Source: Siphonodentalium dalli
Lineage: Eukaryota; Mollusca; Scaphopoda; Gadilida; Siphonodentaliidae
Assembly (NCBI GenBank): GCA_032622095.1
Contig: CP136068.1
Location: 121,959,989 to 122,023,988 of the forward strand
Length of the DNA stretch: 64,000 nucleotides
Reading direction: 5' to 3'
Shown here: positions 10,249 through 21,322 of the stretch, in pieces
Position numbering within the stretch: position 1 is the first letter of the stretch
Layout of the letters: each line of letters starts with the position of its first letter
The notes under the pieces: model-generated
Databases searched by the model: none
Told to the model about the DNA's origin: nothing
What the model saw: the letters and a program-made list of their open reading frames with translations, nothing else
Translations under genes and position numbers: made by a program

Positions 10249-13200
10249 ATTACAATAAAAGGCAGCCAGGCCACAGCCCCCCCCCCCCAGGATATCTCCC
10301 CCCCCCTGGATATCTTCCCCCCCCATGTACGACTAAAAATAATTTCACTCATTTGATATTGTTTGGTCCTGAAATGGCCAGAAATTTTTTTTTTTGAGAT
10401 TGAATTTTGTTTTATTAAATTTTTTTTTATTTAAAAAAAAAACAAAGTGACAATTTTTTTTTACACTCATTTGATTGTTTGTTCCTGAAATGGCCAGAAA
10501 AATATGTTCGTTTTTAATTCAATTTTTTTTTATAAATGTCCAGGCTTGGATATTCCCACCCCCCCCCCCCACCCAGCACCTACATGACTAAAAAAATCAT
10601 CTTATGATTTTATTGCTTATTTTGCTTTATATATTCATGAAACAGCGAGAAATTAACTTCTGAGAAAAAGTTTTTTGAGTCAGGGTTTGGGGTGGTGGGG
10701 TAAGATGTCCAGGTCAGGATATAGTCCAGGAGATATTGGTCGACCTCTGCACCCCCCCAGGACTTAACTTCACCCCACTAATTTTCTTCCTTAAGGTCTC
10801 CTCTAATTTTGTTCACTTGTTAACAAGAACAAAAAGTGGCCGCAGAGACTCCAGACAAGATGGCGTCCATCATGGCGGCCATTTTTTTGTAATGCACCAG
10901 GTCTCTTTAATCGCCATTATAGTAAAGATGATAGCACATGCGGTCTTGTTTTCCGCTCGATTCTTATGCTAATACACAACCCTTACAAATTAACCAAAAA
11001 TCTGAAACCAGAATCCAATATGGCGGCCAAGATGGCCGCCGAAATGTGAAATTATGCTATTTTTCTGACATGTTACCACCTTTCGTTTGTCTCTGTGGGA
11101 AAATGTTACATTTATAATATACATTTATAATATAGAGGAGTCATTGGCGAACACATGGGGACCATAATATGCATTCATTGCAGGATATTTTTGTCCGATA
11201 TCACGTCTTCCCAAATGCCAGTATCATAGGTCAAAGCCTAATCTCCGTTAATAACGCGATGTTATGTTTCGAATCAATGAATGTTATTGCTATTATAACA
11301 ACACCCATGTATATATATTTGCAGGAGATACTCGAGCTAGGATTCCTCTTATACCTGAGTTGAGGAATATTTACCCAAATCCAAGATGGCGGCCAAAATG
11401 GCCACCAGAAATAAAAAATCGCCGAAAATCGCTGATTTTAACATCAGTGAGCATTATTGTCATGGCAACTCCACACCTGCTTACTATTGTAAGTTGGGAA
11501 CACTTAGGCGAAGAACTTTCCTTGTACCATATCCAAATAAAAGTCCCCCAAATCCAAAATGGCGCCCACAATGGCGACAGATTTTGAATAATCACCGAAA
11601 TTCCCTCATATTCACATCATTGGGCATTATTGTCGAGACAACTCCACTCATGCTTACAATTGAGTTGGAAATACTGAGGTGAAGTAATTACATTACATCT
11701 CATGCAAGAAATGGTTTTCCAAATCGAAGATGGCGGCCAAAATGGCGACCGAAATTTGAAAACAAGTCTACATTCCTTTACTTTCTTACGATGGGCGTTA
11801 TTGTTTCGCGATTTCTATCCACCATTACATGTTGATATGGAATAGTGACATGAAGTATTCATTAGGGTTTGGCAATTGATACTCACAGCCAAGATCGCTG
11901 GTAAATTGGCGGCTAGAAATTGAAAAGAAATCGATATTTTCACATATTAATTTCAACTTTTTGTCATAATATCGGTATGTATGGACGAAATTGTACATAA
12001 ACCATCTACTAGTCAACTTAAAGGTATCAAAACGCATAACATAGCTCGTATCCTTCAGGAAAGATGAATCACCATAATTAATATCGCGATGTGGCATTTC
12101 GAAATCCAGTCTCCACTTAGCGCCGATAATGGCCGTAAGCGTAGGTGCGCCCGAATAGTTATATCAGAACAATTACCTGATAACAGATTCTGATTTGCCA
12201 CGTCACGTCCATAATTATCTGGACCAGCTTCCATTTCTTTGTCTGATAAATCTAGGTCGCTCACACCGACAAAGTATTCACCACTTCCTGGGAGTAGGGT
12301 CCCTCTAATCATAACGTTTCAAACAATTCATTTTCCGGTATCCAGCTTACAGAAGGTCATCTCTATGTATGTGTCTCATACCCCATGGGATAACGACATG
12401 TACACCTGGCGAACCAGTTAGCTAGTCACTTCTCACTAGATGGTTCGTCAACTCACAAACTCAGCGAACGCATTGGCATATGTGGACAACTTCGAGAGTG
12501 TTTCGAAGGTTGCTAGCTGTCTCATTCCCTTGGACAGATGTCTATCTGCTAAGGAGAAGACCCTAGAAGACCCATAAGATGATTTTTTTGTCATGTAGGT
12601 GCTGGGTGGGGGGGGAGATATCCTGACCTGGACATCTTCCCCCCCCCCCACCCCAAACCCTGACTCAAAAAACTTTTTCTCAGAAGAAGTTAATTTCTCG
12701 CCGTTTCATGACTAGATAAAGCAAAACAAGCGATAAAACCATAAGATTATTTTTTTGTCATGTAGGTGGTGGGTGGGGAGATATCCTGACCTGGACATCT
12801 CCCCCCCCCCCCCCCCCCCCCCCAAATCCTGACTCAAAAAACTTTTTCTCATAAGTTAATTTCTCGCTGTTTCATGAATATATAAAGCAAAATAAGCGAT
12901 AAAATCATAAGATGATTTTTATTTGTCATGTAGGTGCTGGGTGGGGGGTGGGGAATATCCAAGCCTGGACATTTATAAAAAAAAAAATTAATTCAAAACG
13001 AAAACATTTTTCTGGCCATTTCAGGAACAAACAATCAAATGCGTGATAAAAAAAATTTGTCACTTTAAAAAAAAACAAAAAAACAAAAAAACAAAAAAAA
13101 TTCAATCTCAAAAAACATTTTTCTGGCCATTTGAGGACCAAACGATATCAAATGAGTGAAATTATTTTTTAGTCGTACATGGGGGGGGGGGGGGAACTTA

Positions 13201-13300
13201 TCCAGGGTGGGGGGGAACTTATCCTAGGATAAGTAACCCCGCGGGGTGACTTATCCAGGGGGGGGGGGACATAACGTGGTACACCGGTGGCTTTTTACGA
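10249..13300. mobile_element. 3-kb element with long inverted arms and homopolymer C/G runs
   Basis: Left arm 10249-10760 and right arm 12570-13300 are inverted copies. CTGGCCATTT/AAATGGCCAG blocks, AGTTTTTTGAGTCAGGG and long C or G runs occur in mirrored order. The right arm holds three 167-168-bp tandem units (TCATGTAGGTG at 12591, 12758, 12926) where the left has fewer. The left tip, AATAAAAGGC..CCACAGCCCCC, resembles the tip of the 1128-3264 element. The core holds the 'AAGATGGCGGCC' array. No transposase seen. Confidence 0.7.
10850..11960. repeat. Degenerate 'AAGATGGCGGCCAAAATGGC' tandem array
   Basis: Units of about 160-180 bp start at about 10857, 11011, 11377, 11550, 11721 and 11890. 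Each carries AAATCCAAGATGGC..CCAAAATGGC followed by GAAA and a conserved GGGCATTATTGTC..G..AACTCCAC segment. It forms the core of the 3-kb element. Confidence 0.75.
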
Positions 13301-13844
13301 AATTAAAATTCTTATTCTTGATGCTTCCAACTGTCTATGCTGTTAACATGTTTGATTAGACACTAGAATAGTCATAAAGTGAATTAATATTCAAGTTATC
13401 ATCATAATTATCAACAAAATAACCAACAAATTTTAAATCGAAAAGGGGCATAGCGCCATCAGAAATAGACAGACCGGATGCAAATTCGGGACTTTCTCAT
13501 CTTCATGTTTCATGAATTTTTGTCAAATACTATTCAAGTATCATACTGATAAAAAAATAAAATATATTTAAAAGAATGCATTGGCACAGGGGCTTTAATG
13601 TTGAGCCAGTGCAGGTCCCATCATAAAATGGTTAAAATGGTTCTGATAATTGGATTTTTCAACATATTTAGTGTGTTCTTGGAAAAAAATTTGAATATTT
13701 TCCTTTTTTTTGCAGACTTTTAGGCAATTTTTTTAACTGAAATGGCCACTAGTTTGAAAATATCCAAAGCTCTCAGTTCTTCTGACAGAGCAAATACATG
13801 TAGAGATCACAGGATTAATATGACTGCGACAATGGATAGCTTAC
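13301..13844. other. Intron upstream region with a family A remnant
   Basis: At 13562-13638 a decayed right end of family A remains (AAGAATGCATTGGCACAGG, then CAGGTCCCATCATAAAATGGTTAA). The remainder up to the exon 2 donor is unremarkable. Confidence 0.6.
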
Positions 13845-13930
13845 CATTTCAAGTGGTCCAACCATTTTGATTTCTTCCTTTTTTTTCTTTTTATCATCTT
13901 TATCATCTTTGACCGCTTCACCATTTTGAT
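13845..13930 (-). CDS. ABCB-type transporter, coding exon 2 (lysine-rich N-terminal tail)
   Basis: This 86-bp exon encodes about residues 21-49, a highly charged segment (VKDDKDDKKKKKEE) ending KMVGPLEM. ABCB1-like proteins characteristically have such a Lys/Asp/Glu-rich cytosolic tail just before TM1. The acceptor is a pyrimidine-rich tattcccag and the donor is ATG|gtaagc. The exon opens with AT, completing a Gly-to-Asp split codon GAT with exon 1, and closes in phase 0, which suits the exon at 9909. The intron to exon 1 is about 31 kb. A G-family repeat and the composite element 14189-16174 lie about 210-260 bp upstream of the acceptor. Confidence 0.85.
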
Positions 13931-14188
13931 CTGGGAATATCAGTGGGAATATGGGAAAATATCTACACTCATTTACACTGAGGAACATGAATGCAGGATG
14001 TTGATTGGTTGAAATCAAATCATGTGACAGTGCGGCCCCAACTTGCTTCCAAAGCGTATAGACACAACTTGCAGTGCACTACCAAAATATCATTGAAAAT
14101 TGCTGCTATATGCTTAAGTTTAATCTGCATGTTGAGTATAAATATAATGACACTGTAGCTCAACTTGGAAATGGGATCATGTCATATA

Positions 14189-16174
14189 TGTGACCCGCCA
14201 TATAAAATCCAGTCATAAGTCAGGATTTTTTTTACCCTGTGCCAATGCATTCTCTTATATATGCGAGTCGACCATAGGTTGCCTCGCATATATAAGAGAA
14301 TGCATTGGCCTAACAATTTTACGAGTCTGGTGGTTTTACTGATGATATTGAACATTGTTCACAGTCAGAAGAAACGCATGAAAAGTCAACAAAGTTGCAT
14401 GCTTCAAGTTCGAGGGTGGCTTTCAGGTCTGGAATAGAGTCTAGAGCAAGTGATAGAGTTCAATTCCCTCAAATTTTCCCTCATGCATCATTACAACATG
14501 AGTATGTGGGAATGGACATAGCATTCAAAGACTTGTCCTTCCAACAATTTGTTGCGGGGGAACTGGAGACCATCCAGCGAGCAGGAATTCATGAAATTGA
14601 AAGGAGAGGTAGATTAAGTTTTCTCACTAAGATTGTGTATTATTATACAACATATGAATGGAAGGCCTTATTAACAACATTTTATGGAGACTGGCTCCGT
14701 AGAGTAGAGTTAGGGGCAAATACATGGACAGACGACCCTGCTATTATTGAAACGCCTATTCTCGCCAAACATGTTAGGACTAAATCTAAGTGGGGTAACT
14801 CGGTTGGTGACGCTCCGTCATCGCAAAGTCAAAATTATAGACCTAAGTGGGGTAACTCTAGCATTGGTGACCCTCTGCCATCTCAATCAAGTCAAGGTCA
14901 AAATTCTAGAGTTAGTCATGAGTCGTTGCCACAGGGACCTTGGTTCTGTTCAATGTTCAACAGGGGGAAGTGTTTTTCACAGGCTCCACATCCTGGATTC
15001 ATTAGGGGGCAATCAAGGTCATTGGAACATTTTTGTGCCACTTGTTGGCAAGTCAGAAGAGAAAAGGCCTTTCACGCAGAGTCGTCCAACGTGTGTCCCT
15101 TTATTAAAAAATGGTGACTAGATGGAAAGTGTTCACACTTGCATGAATTAAATCCAGCAGCCAATATGTTTTATCCTGAGTATATGACAAAGAATGGTCT
15201 CAATATCAGTAAGTCAGATTCAAAAACTTCAACGTGCATGAGAAACACGCCTGTTTCGACCAAAAAAGGTTCTTTGTCAGAAGTGGAAATGAATCAAGAA
15301 CATTCAGTTAACAACAACATTGTTGAGGTTAAAGAGGTGACATTGAATCCATTGGCTAAGGTGTTCATTTCGGAGCTAGAGGAAGTCTCTGTTGGAAGTT
15401 GTCAGACAACACTCTCTAAATTAGATAGAGCTCATAAAGAGAAAAAGAATCTGGCAGCACCAACACAAATTCCTCCTTCTCCAAATGATCATTCATTCCA
15501 GGGCTACATTTTAGATATACACAAGGTAATTTCAGATTCAGGGAAATATAATTTTGAAGGCTGTAGGATACCATTGAAAACCCATTTTAAACTGGATAAT
15601 ATCAAACAAATGCTTAGGAATTATAAAGATTTTAGAGTTGTAGAATTTTTGGAATTTGGATTTCCCATAGGCTATACTGGTAATAGAGATGTAGAGAAAT
15701 TACCTTTCCAAATAAACCATAAAGGGGCCAGAGAGTATCCAATGGACCTTAGGAAGTACTTAGAAAAAGAAGTTAATTATCATTCAATTCTAGGTCCTTT
15801 GCCACCAGATTCCTTCGAGCATATCAAAATAAGCCCACTTAACACTGTTCCCAAATTTTTTAAATAAGTGTTTCTTACAATTTTTAGGACATAAAATAAA
15901 AAACATCCATTACCCTGCAGGGAGCCCCACACATATATAGAAGCATATAGAAGAGTGTCGTCTGCTCATGTTTGTCTGGGGCTCTGTATGGGTGAAATTA
16001 TAAAATTGTTAAAGAATACAAGAAAAAATTATTAAAATTGTAAAAAATTGTTAGGCCAATGCATTCTCTTATATATGCGAGGCGACCGATGGTCGACTCG
16101 CATATATAAGAGAATGCATTGGCACAGGGTAAAAAAATCCCGACTTACGACTGGATTTGATATGGCGGGTCACA
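14189..16174 (+). mobile_element. TA-flanked composite element with captured DIRS-like gag-RT fragment
   Basis: The terminal inverted repeats of about 125 bp start TGTGACCCGCCATAT and run through GTCGTAAGTCGGGATTTTTTTACC into a hairpin module at each side (14237-14309 and 16052-16125). TA lies on both flanks. The uninterrupted site in G2 fixes the target duplication as TA, because the joined flanks give the same 14-bp site length. The 1.7-kb interior holds a retrotransposon gag-RT fragment (14314-15855), then a 140-bp segment also present at 20074-20213, then the AT-rich cassette spacer. The transposon superfamily is not assigned. Confidence 0.85.
14314..15867 (+). pseudogene. DIRS-like retrotransposon gag-RT fragment, one in-frame stop
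   Basis: One frame is open from 14314 (no ATG; it abuts the hairpin) to TAA at 15865, broken only by TGA at 15115-15117. The first part has a gag-like region (WKALLTTFYGDW) and a Cys/His cluster: WFCSMFNRGKC, EHFCATCW, then H..ESSNVCP. After the stop, DGKCSHLHELNPAANM continues the same protein. The last 100 residues (EFLEFGFPIGY, NHKGAREYP, LGPLPPDSFEHIKISPLNTVPK) match the entry to the reverse transcriptase of DIRS/Ngaro-type elements. The RT palm, RNase H and tyrosine recombinase are absent: after NTVPK the frame runs into unrelated sequence. About 518 codons remain of a much longer polyprotein. Confidence 0.85.
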
Positions 16175-17006
16175 TATTACAGTCCATAGAGTGAAAGGGA
16201 ACTCGGACAGTTTATATGTTTAAGTAACTGGAGGTTACCCTGATGATGCATAAACTGTTTGGGATTAATCAGATGAAAAAGTTTGGCTGCAGGGAGTGCC
16301 ACAGGATGCAGAAATACTTATAAAAAGAGTAAAATCTGAGATGGCTCCTATCTGCGTACAGACCTGTCACCCCGAAGATCCATATGAAGTTTGGTCATGA
16401 TCGGATGAGGGAGTTGGTCTCTTGGGTGCTCCGAAGGACATACCGGTAGTCATACAAAGAGTAAAATCCAAGATGCTTGTTTTCAATGATATATGGAAAA
16501 ATTTCATGGCTCCCATCTAGTGGTTCTCCCCTGAAGATCCATATGAAGTTTGGTGAAGATCGGATGAGGCATGTGGTCTGTATGGTGTGGCAAAGGATTT
16601 AGTCGTGTAAAGAGTAAAATACAAGATGGCTGTTTTTTTACCAAAAATCTTTCAAATTTGATAGCTCATATCTAGAGGTGATCCAAAACATGCCTGTACA
16701 TTTTCAAAACAAATACGGGCTGTAGCGATGGATTCAAATTTGAAAATGAATTTCGTAAAAAATTAATGGCTCCCATCTAGAGGTCACCCTGAAGATCCAT
16801 ATGAAGTTTGGTGACGATCGGATGAGAGATGTGAAATGTAAGATGTGCTAACGGAAATTGTTGACTGACTGACGCACAGTCGGATGCATAGATGGATGGA
16901 AGATGAATGCAAGTCGGTCAGACATTTATATGTGATGAAAGTTTTGTGTCAGATGAACTTTATGCATACTCCATGGAATTCATGGGAATTAATTAACATC
17001 AATTTG

Positions 17007-17404
17007 TTAACCCTCTACCCAACAGAACGGCCCTGTGCCAATGCATTCTCTTATATATGTGAGTCGACCATAGGTCGCCTCGCATATATAAGAGAATGCA
17101 TTGGCTTAACACATTAAAAATTATAAAATTGTTAAAGAATGTAAGAAAAAATGATAAAAAGTGTTAAATTTTTTTTTTTTAGGCCAATGCATTCTCTTAT
17201 ATATGCGAGGCGACCTATGGTCGACTCGCATATATAAGAGAATGCATTGGCACAGGGCATAACTGTAACCATCACAATGTGGTCAATGAGCCGGTTCCAA
17301 TGATATCCATATTTGTATGGTTCTATTGAGACAGACCGAAGATATTTTAGGCTGTTGAAGCTTTATTTGGCCGGTTTTGGCCGGTTTGTTGGGTAAAGGG
17401 TTAA
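17007..17404 (-). mobile_element. Family B TTAA element (B1), complete
   Basis: Bounded by TTAA at 17007-17010 and 17401-17404. Ends are CCCTCTACCCAACA and TGTTGGGTAAAGGG. Hairpins are at 17037-17106 and 17184-17257 around an AT-rich spacer. The asymmetric arm carries AAACCGGCCAAAACCGGCC and TTCAACAGCCTAAAATATC. The empty site in unit 2 (ATTTGTTAATGGGACAC, about 17738) confirms TTAA duplication. Confidence 0.92.
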
Positions 17405-17835
17405 TGGGACACAATAGGGACATGTGAAAAGTCATAGATGCCTGTAAAACAACTATCATCAACAAGTACATGTTAAAACATACTAACTTTCTTCCAATTA
17501 TCATGATCAATAATTCTCCAATATAACAGGATTTTGCATGTAAATCGTTATTTGAACATTTCTGTTACAACTACATTACTGATCAAACCGATCAAAGTCC
17601 AATTAGTCCCATAAAATAATTGGATGAGGGAGTTGGTCCTTTGGGTGCTCCGAAGGACTTTGCCATACAAAGAGTATGAAGTTTTGTGTCAGATGAACTT
17701 TATCCATACTCCATGGAATGCATGGGAATCAACATAAATTTGTTAATGGGACACAATAGGGACATGTGAAAAGTCATAGATGCCTGTAAAACAACTATCA
17801 TCAACAAGTACATGTTAAAATATATAACTTTGTTC

Positions 17836-18089
17836 CAAGCCTTGAAATAGTGTGTCTGTCATTTGCAGAATGAGGTTCCCAGAGGGTGAATTTAGTGATG
17901 CTACCCCACATAGCGGGCTAGCATCACCAAATTAACCCTCTGGGAACCTCATTCTGCTGAGGTGCAAGCAGAATGAGGTCCCCAGAGGGTGAATTTGGTG
18001 ATGCTAGCCCGCTATGCGGTGTAGCATCACTAAATACACCCTCTGGGGACCTCATTCTGCAAATGACAGACACACTATTTCAAGGCTTA
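17836..18089. mobile_element. Family H element (H3), complete
   Basis: Flanked by CTTTGTTC at 17828-17835 and 18090-18097, a perfect 8-bp target duplication. Twin hairpins with a short spacer (GCTGAGGTGCAAGC). The unit 1 empty site reads CTTTCTTC once. Confidence 0.92.
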
Positions 18090-18199
18090 CTTTGTTCCTA
18101 TTATCATGATCAATAATTCTCCAAAAGATTTTGCATGTAAATCGTTATTTGAACATTTCTGTTACAACTACATTGCTGATCAAACCGATCAAAGTCCAA

Positions 18200-18592
18200 T
18201 TAGTCCACTAAAATAATTTGAAAACAATCAGATAACTAAAACTAAAGTTATCACCCAGAAACCAAAATAATTGGCAAATTCTAAGTCAAGAAAGACCATA
18301 CAACGGCAAAAATGTCCAGACCAAAACCAAAATTGAGCTTGACCTATATTTTCATGTGGTTAATCTACATACAAAGTTTCAAAACATTCAGAAAATTAAA
18401 ACTAATGTCATTATCCGGAAACCAAAATAATTGGCAAATTCTAAGTCCTGACCAATACACATATTATGGTACATGAAAATACCAAAAAAGTTAAGTAGTG
18501 GGGGAGGGGTGTGCACAAGGGGGTCCTACCAGCCAATGGACTAAAATTGTTTTAACATCTACTGAAGGACATAGCACAATGGTAGTAATTCA
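18200..18592 (+). repeat. GGGCCATAACTCTG-family debris
   Basis: Contains repeated AAAACTAA.GTTATC..GAAACCAAAATAATTGG units (about 18240 and 18405). No gene. Confidence 0.55.
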
Positions 18593-18992
18593 TTAACCCT
18601 TTACCCAACAAACCGGCCAAAACCGGCCAAATAAAGCTTCAACAGCCTAAAATATCTTCGGTCTGTCTCAATAGAACCATACATATATGGATATCATTGG
18701 AACCGGCTCCTTGACCACATTGTGATAGTTACAGTTATGCCCTGTGCCAATGCATTCTCTTATATATGCGAGTCGACCATAGGTCGCCTCGCATATATAA
18801 GAGAATGCATTGGCCTAAAAAAAATCTTTTTTTAACACTTTTTACCATTTTTTCTTACATTCTTTAAAATTTTTATAATTTTTAATGTGTTAAGCCAATG
18901 CATTCTCTTATATATGCGAGGCGACCTATGGTCGACTCGCATATATACGAGAATGCATTGGCACCGGGCCGTTCTGTTGGATAATTCATTAA
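18593..18992 (+). mobile_element. Family B element (B2), right tip decayed
   Basis: The left TTAA/CCCTTTACCCAACAAACC is intact. Hairpins are at 18747-18816 and 18894-18968. The right end reads TGTTGGATAATTCATTAA. AATTCATTAA occurs on both sides. Confidence 0.85.
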
Positions 18993-19360
18993 GATGCCCA
19001 CAATATTGGATAGTTACACTACTGTTTATGGATATGTGCTTTTCATCACATTCTTACCTATTTTTCCATTAACAAGCTCTACATCAACTGGTGACACTCT
19101 ACCTGTAATTTAGAATAATATTAATTCAATCAGTATTATGAAAATCTGAATATAATCTGAATATAAAACATAATATCCTAATTCCTTTCTGACCGACCTC
19201 ACATCGCTCGAAATGTTCTGAACTATATACTTGTTATTGGGGACAGGTACAATCACTTCTTACCTAGCTGTCACCTCAGAAGTTTGCCTTTGGCATGTTT
19301 GCATACCTTTAAATCATATGTGAGACCATAACTGTTTCAGAGTGAAAGGATGAGATTATT
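18993..19360. other. Intronic sequence without recognised feature
   Basis: Nothing beyond ordinary AT-rich sequence seen. Confidence 0.4.
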
Positions 19361-19733
19361 TTTCGCAAAATTTCAGGAAGTCATGAAAGTAAATACTGTT
19401 AGGCCAATGTATTCAATGATACAGTAATGCTCTAAGTAATCGACCTCTTAACCACAGCAGAATTATGGGTAACTTTTCAGGATTTAATCGGAAATATGGC
19501 TTGTTGCCATTCATTGGAAAGCTCTCAGTGAGAGCTTTCCAATGAATGGCAACAAGCCATATTTCCGACTAAATCCTGAAAAGTTACCCATGATTCTGCT
19601 GTGGTTAAGAAGTCGATTACTTAGAGCATTACTGTATATGTGAGGTGCTGTATGGGCGACTCGCATATATGAGAATGCATTGGCACAGTGTTTTCGCAAA
19701 ATTTCAGGAAGCTCCAGCCATGAAAGGTTAATT
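19361..19733 (-). mobile_element. Family A remnant interrupted by P4
   Basis: The left part (TTTCGCAAAATTTCAGGAAG and GTTAGGCCAATGTATTC) and the right part (TATGTGAGGTGCTGTATGGGC ... ATGAAAGGTTAA) flank a P element inserted at the TATA of the hairpin arm. Confidence 0.75.
19422..19634. mobile_element. Family P element (P4), complete
   Basis: Full palindrome, TA on both sides, inserted in a hairpin module of family A. Confidence 0.9.
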
Positions 19734-19756
19734 TCACTCCATCAATTCATTGTTGT

Positions 19757-20241
19757 TTAACCCTTTCTATACTCAATAGATTCTCCCATTCAGCTATAAA
19801 GGAATACATTGGAATGGTCTATTATTCATTTGGAGGGATGTTCAGGTAATAAAAGCAGACGACAGACATGGGAAAATATAATAGAAGTGCAGAATGATAC
19901 ATATTCATTGAAAGGAAATGTTCAATAAAAAGTTCAACATGTTTGTTGAACTTATTATCTGAACATTTCCTATTTTTTACCCTGTGCCAATGCATTCTCT
20001 TATATATGCGAGTCGACCATATGTCACCTCGCATATATAAGAGAATGCATTGGCCTAACAATTTTTTATCATTTTTTTTAAATAAATGTTTCTTACAATT
20101 TTTTAGGACATAAAATAAAAAACATCCATTACCCTGCAGGGAGCCCCACACATATATAGAAGCATATAGAAGAGTGTCGTCTGCTCATGTTTGTCTGGGG
20201 CTCTGTATGGGTCAAAGAGTATTTAGTATAGAAAGGGTTAA
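19757..20241 (+). mobile_element. Family D TTAA element (D1) with one hairpin module
   Basis: TTAA at 19757-19760 and 20238-20241. Ends are CCCTTTCTATACTCAATAG and TTTAGTATAGAAAGGG. The interior has a GTTCAACA..TGTTGAAC palindrome, one hairpin module (19985-20057), and a segment (20074-20213, ACCCTGCAGGGAGCCCCAC) shared with the composite element at 15856-16000. Confidence 0.85.
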
Positions 20242-20777
20242 ATGTTCACAAGTGGGTTCATCTGGACAGACAGACAGACAGACTAGAGACAAATGGTTGA
20301 TTCAGAGATTCATAGAACTACTTCAAAACTTGTATCTCAGGTTCATAAACACAACCAACATGAACAGACCATACTCACTTTTACCAGAATATTTATCCAT
20401 CATAGGAAGCTAATATATGGAAATAAACTCCAAAATAGTATGGCTACACCATTGTAGCACACATCTATCTATTAAAGGTCATTCATCAAGGAATCCACAG
20501 AAGACATTAAAGCACTGTTACAATGTTATGATTAATCATTCTAATTCAATGGTTTTGTAGAAGATATTTCACTTCGAATGAGGCTCGGTAGTGCCATGTA
20601 ATGCCTCATACACGTGTGTTAGGTATAGTTAGGTATTATTCAAACATAATAGCCAAAGACTTATTGACCCACTCGAATGTACAGAACACAATAGGCAGTG
20701 ATTTAGCATTATTTGTTTGGGCTGTCTCATTTTAAGGTCATAAATTAATAAGAGGATCACAGACATTAAGGTCAGTC
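20242..20777. other. Intronic sequence, GACAGACAGACAG microsatellite only
   Basis: A short (GACA)n run lies at 20265-20282 within the end of D1's flank. Otherwise no feature seen. Confidence 0.4.
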
Positions 20778-20830
20778 AGAACATTTAACAGCACCAGTGA
20801 AAACTACAATCAAAACCTGTTGAAACTTCT

Positions 20831-21276
20831 TTAACCCATCGGCCCTAATTTACGGTCTGTAAAATCGGCCCTAAAAAAAATAAAAATAAAAATAAATAAT
20901 TTTGGGTTGAATTTTTTTTGGGTATGCTTAAGCATGCTATAGCGAATTTAAAAACAAACTGGATAAAACCTTAGGGGCATGTTATAATTCAAAACTATCA
21001 CCAAGTATTCATAGTAATAATTTTGATTCCCTTGAAAAACGTAAGATTCCCTGGCACTAAACCTACAAAATAAGTCTGTTAAAGAATATAAGAAAAAATT
21101 ATTAAAATTGTATTAACAATTATAAAAAATAATAACAAATGATGAAAAATTGTTAGGCCAATGCATTCTCTTATATATGCGAGGCGACCTATGGTCGACT
21201 TGCATATATAAGAGAATGCATTGGCACAGGGTATATGGGTTGATACAAAAATCGGACCTGGCACTGAAAGGGTTAA
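20831..21276 (-). mobile_element. Family C TTAA element (C1), one hairpin module
   Basis: TTAA at both ends. The right end is AAAATCGGACCTGGCACTGAAAGGG and the left end CCCATCGGCCC. It holds ATGCTTAAGCAT and one hairpin (21152-21226) with half of the cassette spacer. Confidence 0.8.
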
Positions 21277-21322
21277 TAGCACCAGTGAAAATTACCATTG
21301 AAACCTGTTGAAACTTCTTTAA

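Larger units (their letters stand above)
14140..16900 (+). mobile_element. Family G element (G3), split by a TA-flanked insertion
   Basis: The left piece 14140-14188 starts ATGACACTGTAGCTCAACTTGG. The right piece 16175-16900 continues TATTACAGTCCATAGAG and holds four CATCTAG.GGT units, ending GACTGACGCACAGTCGGATGC. G2 shows the uninterrupted order. Confidence 0.75.
16935..18230. repeat. Tandem segmental duplication, two units each with its own insertion
   Basis: Unit 1 (about 16935-17640) and unit 2 (about 17675-18230) share AGTTTTGTGTCAGATGAAC, GGGACACAATAGGGACATG and TATCATGATCAATAATTCTCC. Unit 1 contains a family B insertion at TTAA that unit 2 lacks. Unit 2 contains H3 that unit 1 lacks. 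Confidence 0.85.

Noticed and set aside
10740-10980. CpG or GC-rich promoter at 10.8 kb
   Set aside because: The composition comes from the AAGATGGCGGCC repeat array inside the 3-kb element.
12055-12312. 85-codon minus-strand frame as an additional transporter exon
   Set aside because: No ABCB similarity, and exons at 13845 and 9909 already join in phase 0 without it.
14189-16174. The element as a complete DIRS retrotransposon with its own inverted ends
   Set aside because: RT core, RNase H and tyrosine recombinase are missing, a TA duplication is present, and the hairpins occur in elements with no DIRS sequence.
19511-19699. Recurring peptide NHSRIMGNFSGFSRKYGLLPFIGKLS
   Set aside because: Translation of the P palindrome arm; identical in unrelated locations and on both strands.
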